Source: Eubacterium sp. (GTDB lineage: Bacteria; Bacillota; Clostridia; Lachnospirales; Lachnospiraceae). From it: a stretch of DNA of 18,202 nt. Location of the stretch: contig JAJGAH010000006.1 of the NCBI GenBank assembly GCA_020844525.1, positions 1-18,202 of the forward strand, in the 5' to 3' direction. Every line of letters begins with the position of its first letter. Within the stretch, counting starts at the first letter, position 1. Below the pieces are notes generated by a model that searched no databases, was not told the DNA's origin, and saw nothing but the letters and a program-made list of their open reading frames with translations. Positions 1 through 6,740 of the stretch are shown piece after piece. The position numbers and the translations under genes were made by a program.

Positions 1-761
1 GCAATCTGCCAGAGCGCGTCTGCGACGTAATCGCCCAGTATCTTCAGCAGGTCATACTGGTCCGGCGTAAACCCTGCCGGTGAGGCAAGCATGATGCGCG
101 CACCATAGGTTTCGCTGTCCTTCTTGAACAGGTTATAGCACAGGGCCGGGACCACCGTTCGCTCAGTGTGCACCTGATAGAGTGTCACCTCGTGAGAAGA
201 CTGCACTTCCTGATAATCGGGATCCGTCAGAATATCTTCCAGTACATACTGCGGGATACTATTACCGGTATGAAGAAGGGCAGCAGTTCCCCGGAAATCA
301 TCAGTATACGTAATATAATGGAAGCGATTGTCCGCCAGCAGTATACTTCCTCGCAAAAATCTCCTGCTTTCGTTCAGAACAAGCCGTATTCCTTCTACAG
401 ACGGGCAAAGCCTTGTCAGCTTCTCCTCCCAGTGTCCCAGCTCTTCAAAGATCCCACTCAACACGTTTAAAAGCTCCGGCTCCTCCACGCGGTCTTGGAG
501 AAAAAGAACGACTGCTTCCCCCGAAAACTGCAGATCCTGATCTTTCAGGGCAGCCCCGTTACATAAGAAGATTCCCCGCCTGTGCGCTGCAGGAAGAAAG
601 GCAAGCTCTTCCGGCCGGATGACATAGAGACGGTCCATTTGCGGCGCTGTCCCATCATAAAACCGAAATCCACATAATGCCGGATTCGATGGCAATGTAT
701 CCGGCATTATGTTGTGGTGTTCAGAAAGCATATGCTTCAGAATTTCCGCAGTAATCAGCAT
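1..761 (-). CDS. PucR/CdaR-like transcriptional regulator, N-terminal part (runs off the window start)
   Basis: An open frame of about 253 codons runs on the minus strand from ATG 761 to the window edge. AAGGAG (769-774) lies 7 bases before the start. The translation begins MLITAEILKHMLSEHHNIMP and contains DRLYVIRPEELAFL. Later segments (LNESRRFLRGS, ILLADNRFHYITY, and a region with VVPALCYNLFKKD) follow the same order as the full-length PucR-like regulator at 10488-12221: an N-terminal sensor-like part, then a CdaR-type middle domain. The C-terminal helix-turn-helix would lie outside the window, so DNA binding is inferred from this resemblance. The gene is divergent from the UroD-like gene at 1058 and probably controls it, as members of this family often regulate a neighbouring catabolic operon. 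Certain: a real gene cut by the window edge. Likely: PucR/CdaR class. Effector unknown. Confidence 0.72.
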   Translation of the reverse strand, partial: MLITAEILKHMLSEHHNIMPDTLPSNPALCGFRFYDGTAPQMDRLYVIRPEELAFLPAAHRRGIFLCNGAALKDQDLQFSGEAVVLFLQDRVEEPELLNVLSGIFEELGHWEEKLTRLCPSVEGIRLVLNESRRFLRGSILLADNRFHYITYTDDFRGTAALLHTGNSIPQYVLEDILTDPDYQEVQSSHEVTLYQVHTERTVVPALCYNLFKKDSETYGARIMLASPAGFTPDQYDLLKILGDYVADALWQI

Positions 762-806
762 GGTTTTTCTCCTTATCCGCTTTCAGAATCAGCTCTCCCA
801 TATTTC

Positions 807-842
807 TATTCCATATATATTCCATATACCCATCATATGATG
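807..842. promoter_or_regulatory. Tandem 11-bp repeat plus 12-bp palindrome between regulator and UroD-like gene
   Basis: TATTCCATATA occurs twice, head to tail and without a mismatch, at 807-817 and 818-828. CATCATATGATG, a perfect palindrome, follows at 831-842. All of this lies 46-81 bases upstream of the regulator's start codon and about 130 bases upstream of the extended -10 of the UroD-like gene. An 11-bp period is about one helical turn, so two protomers could bind the same DNA face. The likely role is an operator for the divergent pair, possibly for autoregulation. This is inference; AT-rich repeats also arise by chance. Confidence 0.4.
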
Positions 843-969
843 CCAGAGTCAGGAGGCAGGCTATTATGACGATTTCACAAGCATCCATCTTTCGACTCTT
901 ATGTCATCATATTGACGGATTATTACGCAAAAGTCCAGATGAAATAGCATGGGAACAGTGAAAATTTCC

Positions 970-978
970 TGATATGAT
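970..978 (+). promoter_or_regulatory. Extended -10 promoter candidate for UroD-like gene 1
   Basis: TGA-TATGAT forms an extended -10 (TG at 970-971, hexamer at 973-978) about 80 bases before the start codon. No good -35 lies at the right distance, which fits an activator-dependent or extended -10 promoter. A small hairpin (GCAAAA 989-994, TTTTGC 1000-1005) would sit near the transcript's 5' end. A second -10-like hexamer, TATAAA, is at 982-987. Confidence 0.35.
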
Positions 979-1057
979 CTGTATAAATGCAAAACAGCAT
1001 TTTGCCTGATTGACGATACAGGGCAGAATGAAAGCAATTTAAAAAGGAGGAATTAAA

Positions 1058-2065
1058 ATGCTCACACCGAAACAAAATCTTCTGGAAACCCTGAAAAAGG
1101 ATGGAAAACCCGAATGTCTGTGTAATTCCTTTACGATGGTAAGGCCCATTGGCGGTGACCCGTGCTTCAAGCTGATCCGCGGAAACCGGATCCGCGGTAC
1201 CGAATCAGAGGACGTATGGGGGACCCATATTTCGTTCCCACAGGATGCTCCGGCAGCCATACCGATTGTCACCCAGGAGAATCAGGTCATCAAGGATATC
1301 ACCCATTGGCGTGATTATGTTAAGGTTCCGGATCTGATCGGGCGTTGCAGCGACGGCTGGGAGGAAGCGCTGAAAAACAAAGCCGCAATTGATCAGGACC
1401 GCTACCTTACCTGCGTCATCATGGGTACCGGTATCTTCGAGCAGCTGCACATGCTGATGACGTTTGAGGACACCCTGTGCAACCTGCTGGAGGAGCCGGA
1501 TGATATGGAGGACCTGATCGACACGATCTGCGAATACCGTCTGACCTACATGAAGCTGGTGGTGGAGCACCTGCACCCGGACCTCATCATTTCCCATGAC
1601 GACTGGGGCTCCAAGACAAGCATGTTTATGTCTCCCGCCACATGGAGAGAGCTGTTCAAGGAGCCGTACCGCAAGCTGTACTCCTATCTGCATGAAAACG
1701 GTGTCATTGTCATGCACCACGGTGACTCCTTCATGGAGCCGATCGTTGAGGATATGGCAGAAATCGGTGTAGACATCTGGCAGGGTGTTCTTCCGACCAA
1801 CAACATCAAGTCCATCTCCGAAAAAGTGGGTGACAGAATGCTGCTGATGGGCGGCATTGATTCTGTCATCGACCGTGCGGACGCATCCGAAGAGGAGATC
1901 CGGAAGGAGACCCGCAGAGCCTGTGAGGAGTACGGCGATCTGAAGGGCTACTGGCCGGGCATCACCTATGGCGGTCCCGGAACGATCTACCCGAACGTGG
2001 AAAAAATCATTATCGATGAAATCAACCGCTACAACCAGGAAAAATACGGCGTAGCCATATTCTGA
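1058..2065 (+). CDS. Uroporphyrinogen decarboxylase (UroD)-superfamily protein, methyltransferase-like, copy 1
   Basis: 335 residues, starting at ATG 1058 behind a strong AGGAGG (1045-1050). The protein resembles the UroD/MtaA/CmuA superfamily of (beta/alpha)8 barrels, which includes true UroD and corrinoid methyltransferases. Visible marks are HDDWGSKTSMFMSP (H180, D181, D182), the motif HHGDS at 220-224, then IGVDIWQG, MLLMGGIDS and a C-terminal GGPGTIYPN. MtaA-type enzymes bind zinc through H-x-C and a later Cys. Here the equivalent segment is HHGDS with no Cys, and no Cys stands near the C-terminus, so ordinary MtaA chemistry is doubtful. It is also unlikely to be the haem enzyme, because no haem gene is near and a transporter follows 13 bases downstream. 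It probably acts in the cytoplasm on an imported compound. A paralogue with the same layout lies at 7819-8808. Family confident; reaction unknown. Confidence 0.85.
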   Translation: MLTPKQNLLETLKKDGKPECLCNSFTMVRPIGGDPCFKLIRGNRIRGTESEDVWGTHISFPQDAPAAIPIVTQENQVIKDITHWRDYVKVPDLIGRCSDGWEEALKNKAAIDQDRYLTCVIMGTGIFEQLHMLMTFEDTLCNLLEEPDDMEDLIDTICEYRLTYMKLVVEHLHPDLIISHDDWGSKTSMFMSPATWRELFKEPYRKLYSYLHENGVIVMHHGDSFMEPIVEDMAEIGVDIWQGVLPTNNIKSISEKVGDRMLLMGGIDSVIDRADASEEEIRKETRRACEEYGDLKGYWPGITYGGPGTIYPNVEKIIIDEINRYNQEKYGVAIF

Positions 2066-2078
2066 CAGAAAGGGGTGC

Positions 2079-3257
2079 ATGATTTTGGAAGAGAAAAAAA
2101 GCAAGAGCAGGTGGCTGATCCTCCTGCTGCTTCTGGCCTCCTTTGCCGTCACATTCATGACACGCTTTGTCTGGTCACCAGTCAGCAAGACCGTCATGGG
2201 CGAGCTTGGCATGAGCAATGTGGCCGCAGGCTCCTTCATGTCAGCCTTTTTCATCGGTTATGTCATTACACAGATCCCCGGCGGCACGCTTGCCGACCGG
2301 ATCGGTGTCAAAATCACGATGTCCGCAGGACTTGCCATTTCCGGACTGGCGACCATCTGCATGTCACTGATCCAAAGCTACAGCGCCGGTCTTGCCCTGC
2401 GTGTGCTGACAGGTCTTGGTGCCGGCGTTGTCATGAGCTGCTGCACAAAGGTCATCAGCGAAAGCTTCGAGCAGAAGGACCGCGGCATTGCGTTCGGCGT
2501 CCTTCTGGTAGGTCCTACCCTTGGTCTGACTCTGGCCAACAAGCTGGGTGCCGCGATTCTGACCTCTTATGGATGGCGCGCAGCTTTCCGCGTCATCGGA
2601 TGCATTGCGATCATCATTGCAGTCCTGGTTTTCCTCTTTATCCGGAATACCCGGGCCCAGAACGGCGTGAAGCCGAATCTTCTGACCGGCATCAAAATTG
2701 TATTTTCCACCAGAAACCTGATCTGTGTCTGCTTTGGCGGGTTCTTCTATATGTTCCTGAATCTCGGTGTCTCTACCTGGGCAAACACATACCTGAACAA
2801 TCTGGGCATGAGTGCCAACCAGGCGGCAAATGTCATGACAATCTACAGCATAGGCGGCGTCATCGGATCTCTGCTTACCGGCTTTATCGTCAAGGCACTC
2901 CACCTTGGAATGAAAAAATATCTGATCGCCGTATACGTTCTGATTTCGATCTTCACCATCCTGTTCGGAAATACGACCGGAACCGCAGCGCTCTGTGTCA
3001 TCGGATTCATCTACGGATTCCTGACCTATCTGCCAAACGCACAGCTGAATGCCCTTGTGACCAAATACTCACCCTCCGGCCTCTCTGCATCCACAATGGG
3101 TGTGCAGAACTGCGTATTCCAGATGGCGTCCATTCTGTCTCCGATGATTGTCGGTGGAATTGTCGATGCAACCGGCGCCTTCCGGGCATGCTGGATTACG
3201 CTTGCAGTTGTAAATCTTGTTGGTGTGATTTTCTGGACCCGCCTGAAGGAGGATTGA
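2079..3257 (+). CDS. Major facilitator superfamily (MFS) transporter
   Basis: 392 residues of mostly hydrophobic sequence, consistent with 12 membrane helices. After the second helix comes GGTLADRIGVK, the cytoplasmic loop signature (motif A) of MFS proteins. The central loop after helix 6 (around FIRNTRAQNGVKPN) is followed by the second half. The gene begins 13 bases after the UroD-like stop and is surely in the same operon, so it probably imports the enzyme's substrate or exports its product. The substrate cannot be read from the sequence. Start choice: ATG 2079 lies only 3 bases after AAAGGGG, and TTG 2085 (codon 3) has a more normal spacing of 9, so the true start may be two codons later. 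A larger +1-frame reading over the same DNA is rich in His, Arg and Cys and is a shadow. Confidence 0.88.
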   Translation: MILEEKKSKSRWLILLLLLASFAVTFMTRFVWSPVSKTVMGELGMSNVAAGSFMSAFFIGYVITQIPGGTLADRIGVKITMSAGLAISGLATICMSLIQSYSAGLALRVLTGLGAGVVMSCCTKVISESFEQKDRGIAFGVLLVGPTLGLTLANKLGAAILTSYGWRAAFRVIGCIAIIIAVLVFLFIRNTRAQNGVKPNLLTGIKIVFSTRNLICVCFGGFFYMFLNLGVSTWANTYLNNLGMSANQAANVMTIYSIGGVIGSLLTGFIVKALHLGMKKYLIAVYVLISIFTILFGNTTGTAALCVIGFIYGFLTYLPNAQLNALVTKYSPSGLSASTMGVQNCVFQMASILSPMIVGGIVDATGAFRACWITLAVVNLVGVIFWTRLKED

Positions 3258-3319
3258 TTTCCTGAAACGCTGAAGTTTCCGGCATCTGTCTGAAAAGTGC
3301 AGAAAAATCCGCATTACTA

Positions 3320-3328
3320 TGCTATAAT
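3320..3328 (+). promoter_or_regulatory. Extended -10 promoter of the yitT-like gene
   Basis: TGC-TATAAT: a consensus -10 hexamer at 3323-3328 with the TG extension at 3320-3321. No convincing -35 is present at 16-18 bases. Transcription would start near 3335 and give a leader of about 100 bases containing the hairpin at 3373-3413. This separates the YitT-like gene from the upstream UroD-MFS operon. Confidence 0.5.
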
Positions 3329-3372
3329 CTTTTTTAAGTACTTTGTAAGAAAGTCTGGATAAATATAACTAT

Positions 3373-3413
3373 AACCGCACAGGAACAGCACAATCTGCTG
3401 TTCCTGTGCGGTT
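3373..3413 (+). other. Perfect 18-bp hairpin in the leader of the yitT-like gene
   Basis: The arms at 3373-3390 and 3396-3413 are perfect reverse complements (AACCGCACAGGAACAGCA and its partner) around a 5-base loop. No run of T follows on the plus strand, and only a weak T/A-rich stretch follows on the minus strand, so it is not a textbook intrinsic terminator. It lies between the TATAAT and the GGGGG ribosome site (3423-3427) of the YitT-like gene, about 10 bases upstream of that site. Options are an mRNA 5' stabiliser, a block to upstream transcription, or a protein-binding site. Confidence 0.6.
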
Positions 3414-3437
3414 GTGTGTGAACGGGGGATATAGCAT

Positions 3438-4343
3438 ATGGCGGTTTTTGCATCAGAACACAACCAGGAAAAGGCGAAGCTGCATCTGAAGGACGCAGCG
3501 CTGATCTTTATCGGAACAACCATCATGGCACTTGGTGTGCAGTACATTCTGGATCCGGCAAGTCTCGTCACAGGAGGCTTTTCCGGCCTGTCCATTATCA
3601 TCAAGCACCTGACGGCAGGGCTTGTACCCGGTGGCGTCCCTCTGTGGGTCAGCAATGTCGTGCTGAACATCCCGCTCTTTCTCTTCTCGGCCCGGATTGA
3701 GGGATTTCGGAGTATCCTGCGGACTGCCTTCTCCTGGGCGATAATGTCTGTGGAGCTCGCCATTCTTCCACGCTGTTCGTATGTCATTCATCAGGACCAG
3801 CTTTTGCTGGTGGCGCTATACGGCGGTGTCTGCTTCGGTACCGGATGCGGTCTCGTCCTGATGGCGAGAGCCACCTCCGGCGGCACCGACATGCTTGCGC
3901 GCACCCTGCACCTCGCAGTTTTTCCGCAGATCAGCATGGGACGCCTGATGCAGGTGATAGACGGCATTATCGTTGTCATCGGCTTTTTTGTCTTCGGTGT
4001 AGAGCATACTGCCTACGCTGTCATTGCTGTCTTTGTCATGGGCCGCGTCATTGATGTGCTGCTCGATCACGGCAAACGGGCAAAAATTGCACTCATCATC
4101 TCTGACCAGAGCGATGCCATTGCCAATGATGTTCTCTTCGAGATGAACCGCGGCATTACCAGCATCCGGGGCACCGGGCGCTACTCCGGAAAGACAAGGG
4201 ACATCCTCGTTGTCGTCTGCGCAAACCGTGATCTTCCGGAATTAAAGGAGATCGTCCACAAGCATGACCGGAAGCCCTTCTTTATCGTCGCCACAGTCAG
4301 TGAAGCCTTCGGCGAAGGATTCATACAGAACTGGAGTAAATAA
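3438..4343 (+). CDS. YitT family membrane protein (YitT_membrane + DUF2179)
   Basis: 301 residues. The N-terminal two thirds are membrane helices with the family's typical segments: GTTIMALGVQYILDPASLVTGG near 26-47, and a glycine-rich stretch with TSGGTD at 146-151. The last third (about 210-296) is a soluble DUF2179 domain, with RGITSIRGTGRYSGKTRDIL and KHDRKPFFIV. These two parts in this order define the YitT family, whose transport role is not well established. The start ATG 3438 is preceded by GGGGG at 3423-3427 (spacing about 10). The gene has its own extended -10 promoter and ends at a strong terminator facing trmL, so it is probably transcribed alone. Confidence 0.9.
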   Translation: MAVFASEHNQEKAKLHLKDAALIFIGTTIMALGVQYILDPASLVTGGFSGLSIIIKHLTAGLVPGGVPLWVSNVVLNIPLFLFSARIEGFRSILRTAFSWAIMSVELAILPRCSYVIHQDQLLLVALYGGVCFGTGCGLVLMARATSGGTDMLARTLHLAVFPQISMGRLMQVIDGIIVVIGFFVFGVEHTAYAVIAVFVMGRVIDVLLDHGKRAKIALIISDQSDAIANDVLFEMNRGITSIRGTGRYSGKTRDILVVVCANRDLPELKEIVHKHDRKPFFIVATVSEAFGEGFIQNWSK

Positions 4344-4350
4344 TAACGCA

Positions 4351-4395
4351 CAGCCTGCCACAACATGTACTTTACATGATGCGGCAGGCTGTTTT
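4351..4395. terminator. Intrinsic terminator between yitT-like gene and trmL
   Basis: CAGCCTGCC (4351-4359) pairs with GGCAGGCTG (4383-4391), followed by TTTT (4392-4395). Inside, CATGTA and TACATG form a second small stem. It lies 8 bases past the YitT-like stop and 8 bases before the end of the convergent trmL, so it may serve both strands. The T-run is better on the plus strand. Confidence 0.75.
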
Positions 4396-4403
4396 CTGTC
4401 CTT

Positions 4404-4898
4404 TCAGTTTTTCCAGTGGAGGCGGTGCAGCTCCCCGTGCAGGCGAAGCCCCCGAAACTGGTTCTGCCGGAGTGCCTCATAAAGCACGATGGCGGCAGAA
4501 TTGCAGAGATTCAGGGAGCGGGTGTCCTCATACATCGGGATGCGGATGCATTCCGGCTCATGGTCCACCAGAATCTCCTCCGGTATCCCTCTGCTCTCCG
4601 GCCCGAACATCAGAAAATCATCCTCCCGATAAGACACATCCGTATAAAGCCGATGGGCCTTCGTCGTCGCCATCCAGATTCTGGCACCCGGATTTTTGTC
4701 CAGAAAATCCTGATAGCTGTCATAGACAGACAGCTTCAGCTTTGGCCAGTAGTCCAGGCCTGCCCGGTGAATTTCCTTCTGGTCCAGGCTGAAGCCAAGG
4801 GGCCGGATCAGATGCAGACGGGTGTCCGCCGCCACGCAGGTCCGACCGATATTTCCCGTATTGTAGGGGATTTCCGGTTCATAAAGCACAATATTCAT
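4404..4898 (-). CDS. trmL: tRNA (cytidine(34)-2'-O)-methyltransferase TrmL
   Basis: 164 residues, the usual length for TrmL. The protein is a SPOUT-class methyltransferase with the trefoil-knot motifs in order: NTGNIGRTC (13-21), MFGPESRGIPEEIL (97-110) and RSLNLCNSAAIVLYEALRQ (127-145). Known members methylate the ribose 2'-OH of the wobble base (position 34) in tRNA-Leu isoacceptors, using S-adenosylmethionine. The start is ATG at 4896-4898 with GGAAGG a few bases upstream. It stands alone, convergent with the YitT-like gene. Close relatives such as TrmJ are longer, so the TrmL/CspR assignment is firm. Confidence 0.93.
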   Translation of the reverse strand: MNIVLYEPEIPYNTGNIGRTCVAADTRLHLIRPLGFSLDQKEIHRAGLDYWPKLKLSVYDSYQDFLDKNPGARIWMATTKAHRLYTDVSYREDDFLMFGPESRGIPEEILVDHEPECIRIPMYEDTRSLNLCNSAAIVLYEALRQNQFRGLRLHGELHRLHWKN

Positions 4899-5010
4899 GA
4901 TAAAGCCCTTCCTGATAAATCTTCCTCTCTGTAATTTTTCTAAGACTGCTTCATAAAAAAAGCATCAATATCCTGATTCTTAAAAACGACCATATTTTGA
5001 CTCTTCCCAT

Positions 5011-5037
5011 ATTATACGCCCTATCTCCAGAAAGCAA
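5011..5037 (-). promoter_or_regulatory. Promoter candidate for trmL
   Basis: On the minus strand a consensus TATAAT (plus positions 5011-5016) stands about 115 bases before the trmL start, with TTGCTT (5032-5037) 15 bases further upstream. The -10 is perfect and the spacing is short, so only the -10 is convincing. Confidence 0.35.
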
Positions 5038-5141
5038 ACGGTTTTGCCAGGATGTATGATTCTGGCACAGTGGTCCATTTATTTCAGCGCAGAATCAAAA
5101 GTAAAATAACGTAAAAATATTTTAAAATGTATATAACATTC

Positions 5142-5173
5142 TGATAGAATTTCAACGCTTTAATAATATTATT
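5142..5173 (+). promoter_or_regulatory. Promoter candidate for the ChW-repeat protein, with a palindrome at the start region
   Basis: TGA-TAGAAT (5142-5150) is an extended -10. A poor -35-like TTAAAA lies 17 bases upstream (5122-5127). AATAATATTATT, a perfect 12-base palindrome, follows at 5162-5173, close to the expected transcription start. The remaining leader to 5307 shows no recognised riboswitch. The 409-base gap from 4899 to 5307 holds only this, the trmL promoter candidate and the ribosome site GAGGGGGA just before 5308. Confidence 0.35.
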
Positions 5174-5307
5174 CATCCTGTTTACGGCATCATCCAGACA
5201 GCTCCATCCTGCGTATTCGAGCGGTTCTTTTGATTTTGCCCACAACTTCCCGGCATCGCAGAATGCCAGAAAGGATGTAAAAACCGATACATGAGGGGGA
5301 ATTATAC

Positions 5308-6333
5308 ATGAAAAGGAAAATGAAATGGAAAAAGAAACTACCGGTCCTGTTATTATCTGCCACTCTCCTGGTTACCCTGTTCCCGGAAAACATTCTGGCC
5401 GCAGATAAAACAACCATCCTGGCATCCGCGGCAGAAACAGAAACGACGACAGCTTCTGCAGAAACAGATCCGGGAACCAAAAATCATACGTCCACAAACG
5501 TGCCAGCAGCGTCCGAAGCCGAGAAAAGTTCCTCGCCAGATGCATCAAACAGTTCTTCTTCAACATCATCGATGCAGAATGCAAATACTGCAGGTGCTGA
5601 AGGACAGGATGCAAATACATCAGGTACCGGCATCGGGAACCAGGAGGCAAATACTGCCGGCGATGCATCTCTGAAACCTGACGCCCAAAGCACAGAGACC
5701 ACAGAATCACCCTCTGTTGATGCTGACACTTCTGATGCTGATACACAAAAGGCAGAACAGCAGGAAGAAGCACCCCAGGAAAATCCGCTTACCGCCAATG
5801 GCAGTGAGACAGAAACCGGGGAGGCAGCTGCGCCTTCCGTATCTTACATGACCCATGTACAGACCTATGGCTGGCAGGACTGGAAGACAAACGGGGCAAC
5901 AGCCGGAACAACTGGTCAGTCCAAACGTCTCGAGGGTATCCGGATCCATCTGGAAAACGCACCAGTTTCCGGCTCAATCGAATACCGGACGCACGTCCAG
6001 AATTACGGATGGGAAAGCACATGGAAAACCGATTCCGAAATCAGCGGAACTCTTGGACAATCCAAGCGTCTCGAGGCTATTCAGATTCAGCTTACAGGTG
6101 ACATGGCAAAGCAATATGACATCTGGTACCGCGTACATGCCCAGAAATTCGGATGGCTTGGATGGGCTAAGAATGGTGAGAAAGCCGGAACCAGCGGATG
6201 CAGCCTGCGTCTGGAGGGTAGTCAGATCCTGCTCATCGCCAAAAATGGCTCCGCTCCGAAATCTGATACCAGGTCCTTTATCGAAGGTCCACCATCTGTA
6301 GTCTATAGCACCCATGTACAGACCTATGGCTAG
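5308..6333 (+). CDS. Secreted ChW-repeat protein, N-terminal part ending at an in-frame amber codon
   Basis: 341 residues to TAG at 6331-6333. ATG 5308 follows GAGGGGGA. Residues 1-32 form a signal peptide: basic MKRKMKWKKK, a hydrophobic core, and a likely cut near ILA-AD. Residues 33-175 are a low-complexity Ser/Thr/Ala/Glu linker with three ANT(A/S)G units, typical of exported wall proteins. From residue 180 come three ChW repeats (Clostridial hydrophobic with conserved W), marked by THVQTYGWQDW, THVQNYGWEST and VHAQKFGWLGW, each followed by LEG or LEA. ChW repeats are thought to bind surfaces or ligands. The frame does not really end here: past the TAG it stays open to 7494, with three more repeats and a hydrolase-like domain. 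The stop codon replaces the conserved W of repeat 4. Confidence 0.75.
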   Translation: MKRKMKWKKKLPVLLLSATLLVTLFPENILAADKTTILASAAETETTTASAETDPGTKNHTSTNVPAASEAEKSSSPDASNSSSSTSSMQNANTAGAEGQDANTSGTGIGNQEANTAGDASLKPDAQSTETTESPSVDADTSDADTQKAEQQEEAPQENPLTANGSETETGEAAAPSVSYMTHVQTYGWQDWKTNGATAGTTGQSKRLEGIRIHLENAPVSGSIEYRTHVQNYGWESTWKTDSEISGTLGQSKRLEAIQIQLTGDMAKQYDIWYRVHAQKFGWLGWAKNGEKAGTSGCSLRLEGSQILLIAKNGSAPKSDTRSFIEGPPSVVYSTHVQTYG

Positions 6334-6740
6334 CAGGACTGGAGGACAAACGGGGCAACAGCCGGAACTTCGGGACAGTCCAAACGTCTGGAAGGCATTC
6401 GGATTCATCTGGAGAACACACCTGTTTCCGGTTCTATCGAATACCGGACACAGATTCAGAACTACGGATGGGAAGGTACATGGAAAAAGGATTCAGAAAT
6501 CAGCGGAACCCTCGGAAAGTCCAAACGCCTTGAAGCTATCCAGATCCGGCTTACGGGCGATATGGCAGCGCAATATGACATCTGGTATCGCGTACATGCC
6601 CAGAAATTCGGATGGCTTGGGTGGGCAAAGAACGGAGAGGAAGCAGGAACAGACGGACAAAGCCTGCGTCTGGAGGGTATTCAGATCCTTCTCGTTTCCA
6701 AAAACACCTCTGCACCTAAATCTGTTGCAAAGCCCTTTAT
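5845..6740 (+). repeat. Intragenic tandem repeat, unit 459 bp (three ChW repeats per unit)
   Basis: Repeats 1-3 and repeats 4-6 form two copies of a 459-base (153-codon) unit. ACCCATGTACAGACCTATGG recurs at 5851 and 6310. The order YGWQDW, YGWES/GTW, FGWLGW is the same in both, and even the linker after repeat 3 has its match after repeat 6. High nucleotide similarity over long stretches makes this a substrate for homologous recombination, which could delete, add or correct a unit. Confidence 0.85.
6331..6333 (+). other. In-frame TAG replacing a conserved Trp codon
   Basis: The first unit reads ACCTATGGCTGGCAGGAC (Y-G-W-Q-D). The second reads ACCTATGGCTAGCAGGAC, a single G-to-A change that turns TGG into TAG. 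No frameshift is involved and the next 386 codons are open. It would be residue 342 of a 728-residue protein. Confidence 0.9.

Noticed and set aside
1058..2065. Naming the UroD-like genes hemE or mtaA
   Set aside because: No haem genes or corrinoid proteins are nearby, and the motifs differ from both. The family name alone is safer.
1205..2254. A 349-codon open frame on the minus strand opposite the first UroD-like gene
   Set aside because: It overlaps a well-supported gene fully, has no clear ribosome site, and its residue composition (many His, Val, Asp) is that of an antisense shadow.
2075..3265. A 396-codon plus-strand frame slightly longer than the MFS gene
   Set aside because: It is the out-of-frame reading of the MFS gene. 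It is rich in Cys, His and Arg, and lacks membrane helices.
3261..3282. Possible terminator just after the MFS gene (CC-t-GAAAC, 6-base loop, GTTTC-c-GG)
   Set aside because: The stem is short with a mismatch, and no T-run follows.
5158..5307. A riboswitch in the leader of the ChW gene
   Set aside because: No known aptamer pattern could be recognised; only a weak GGCAT/ATGCC stem is seen.
6331..6333. Pyrrolysine decoding as the leading explanation for the internal TAG
   Set aside because: No pyl genes are in view, and the codon sits at a conserved Trp one base away from TGG, in a non-methyltransferase protein. A point mutation is simpler. The idea is kept only as a low-interest check.
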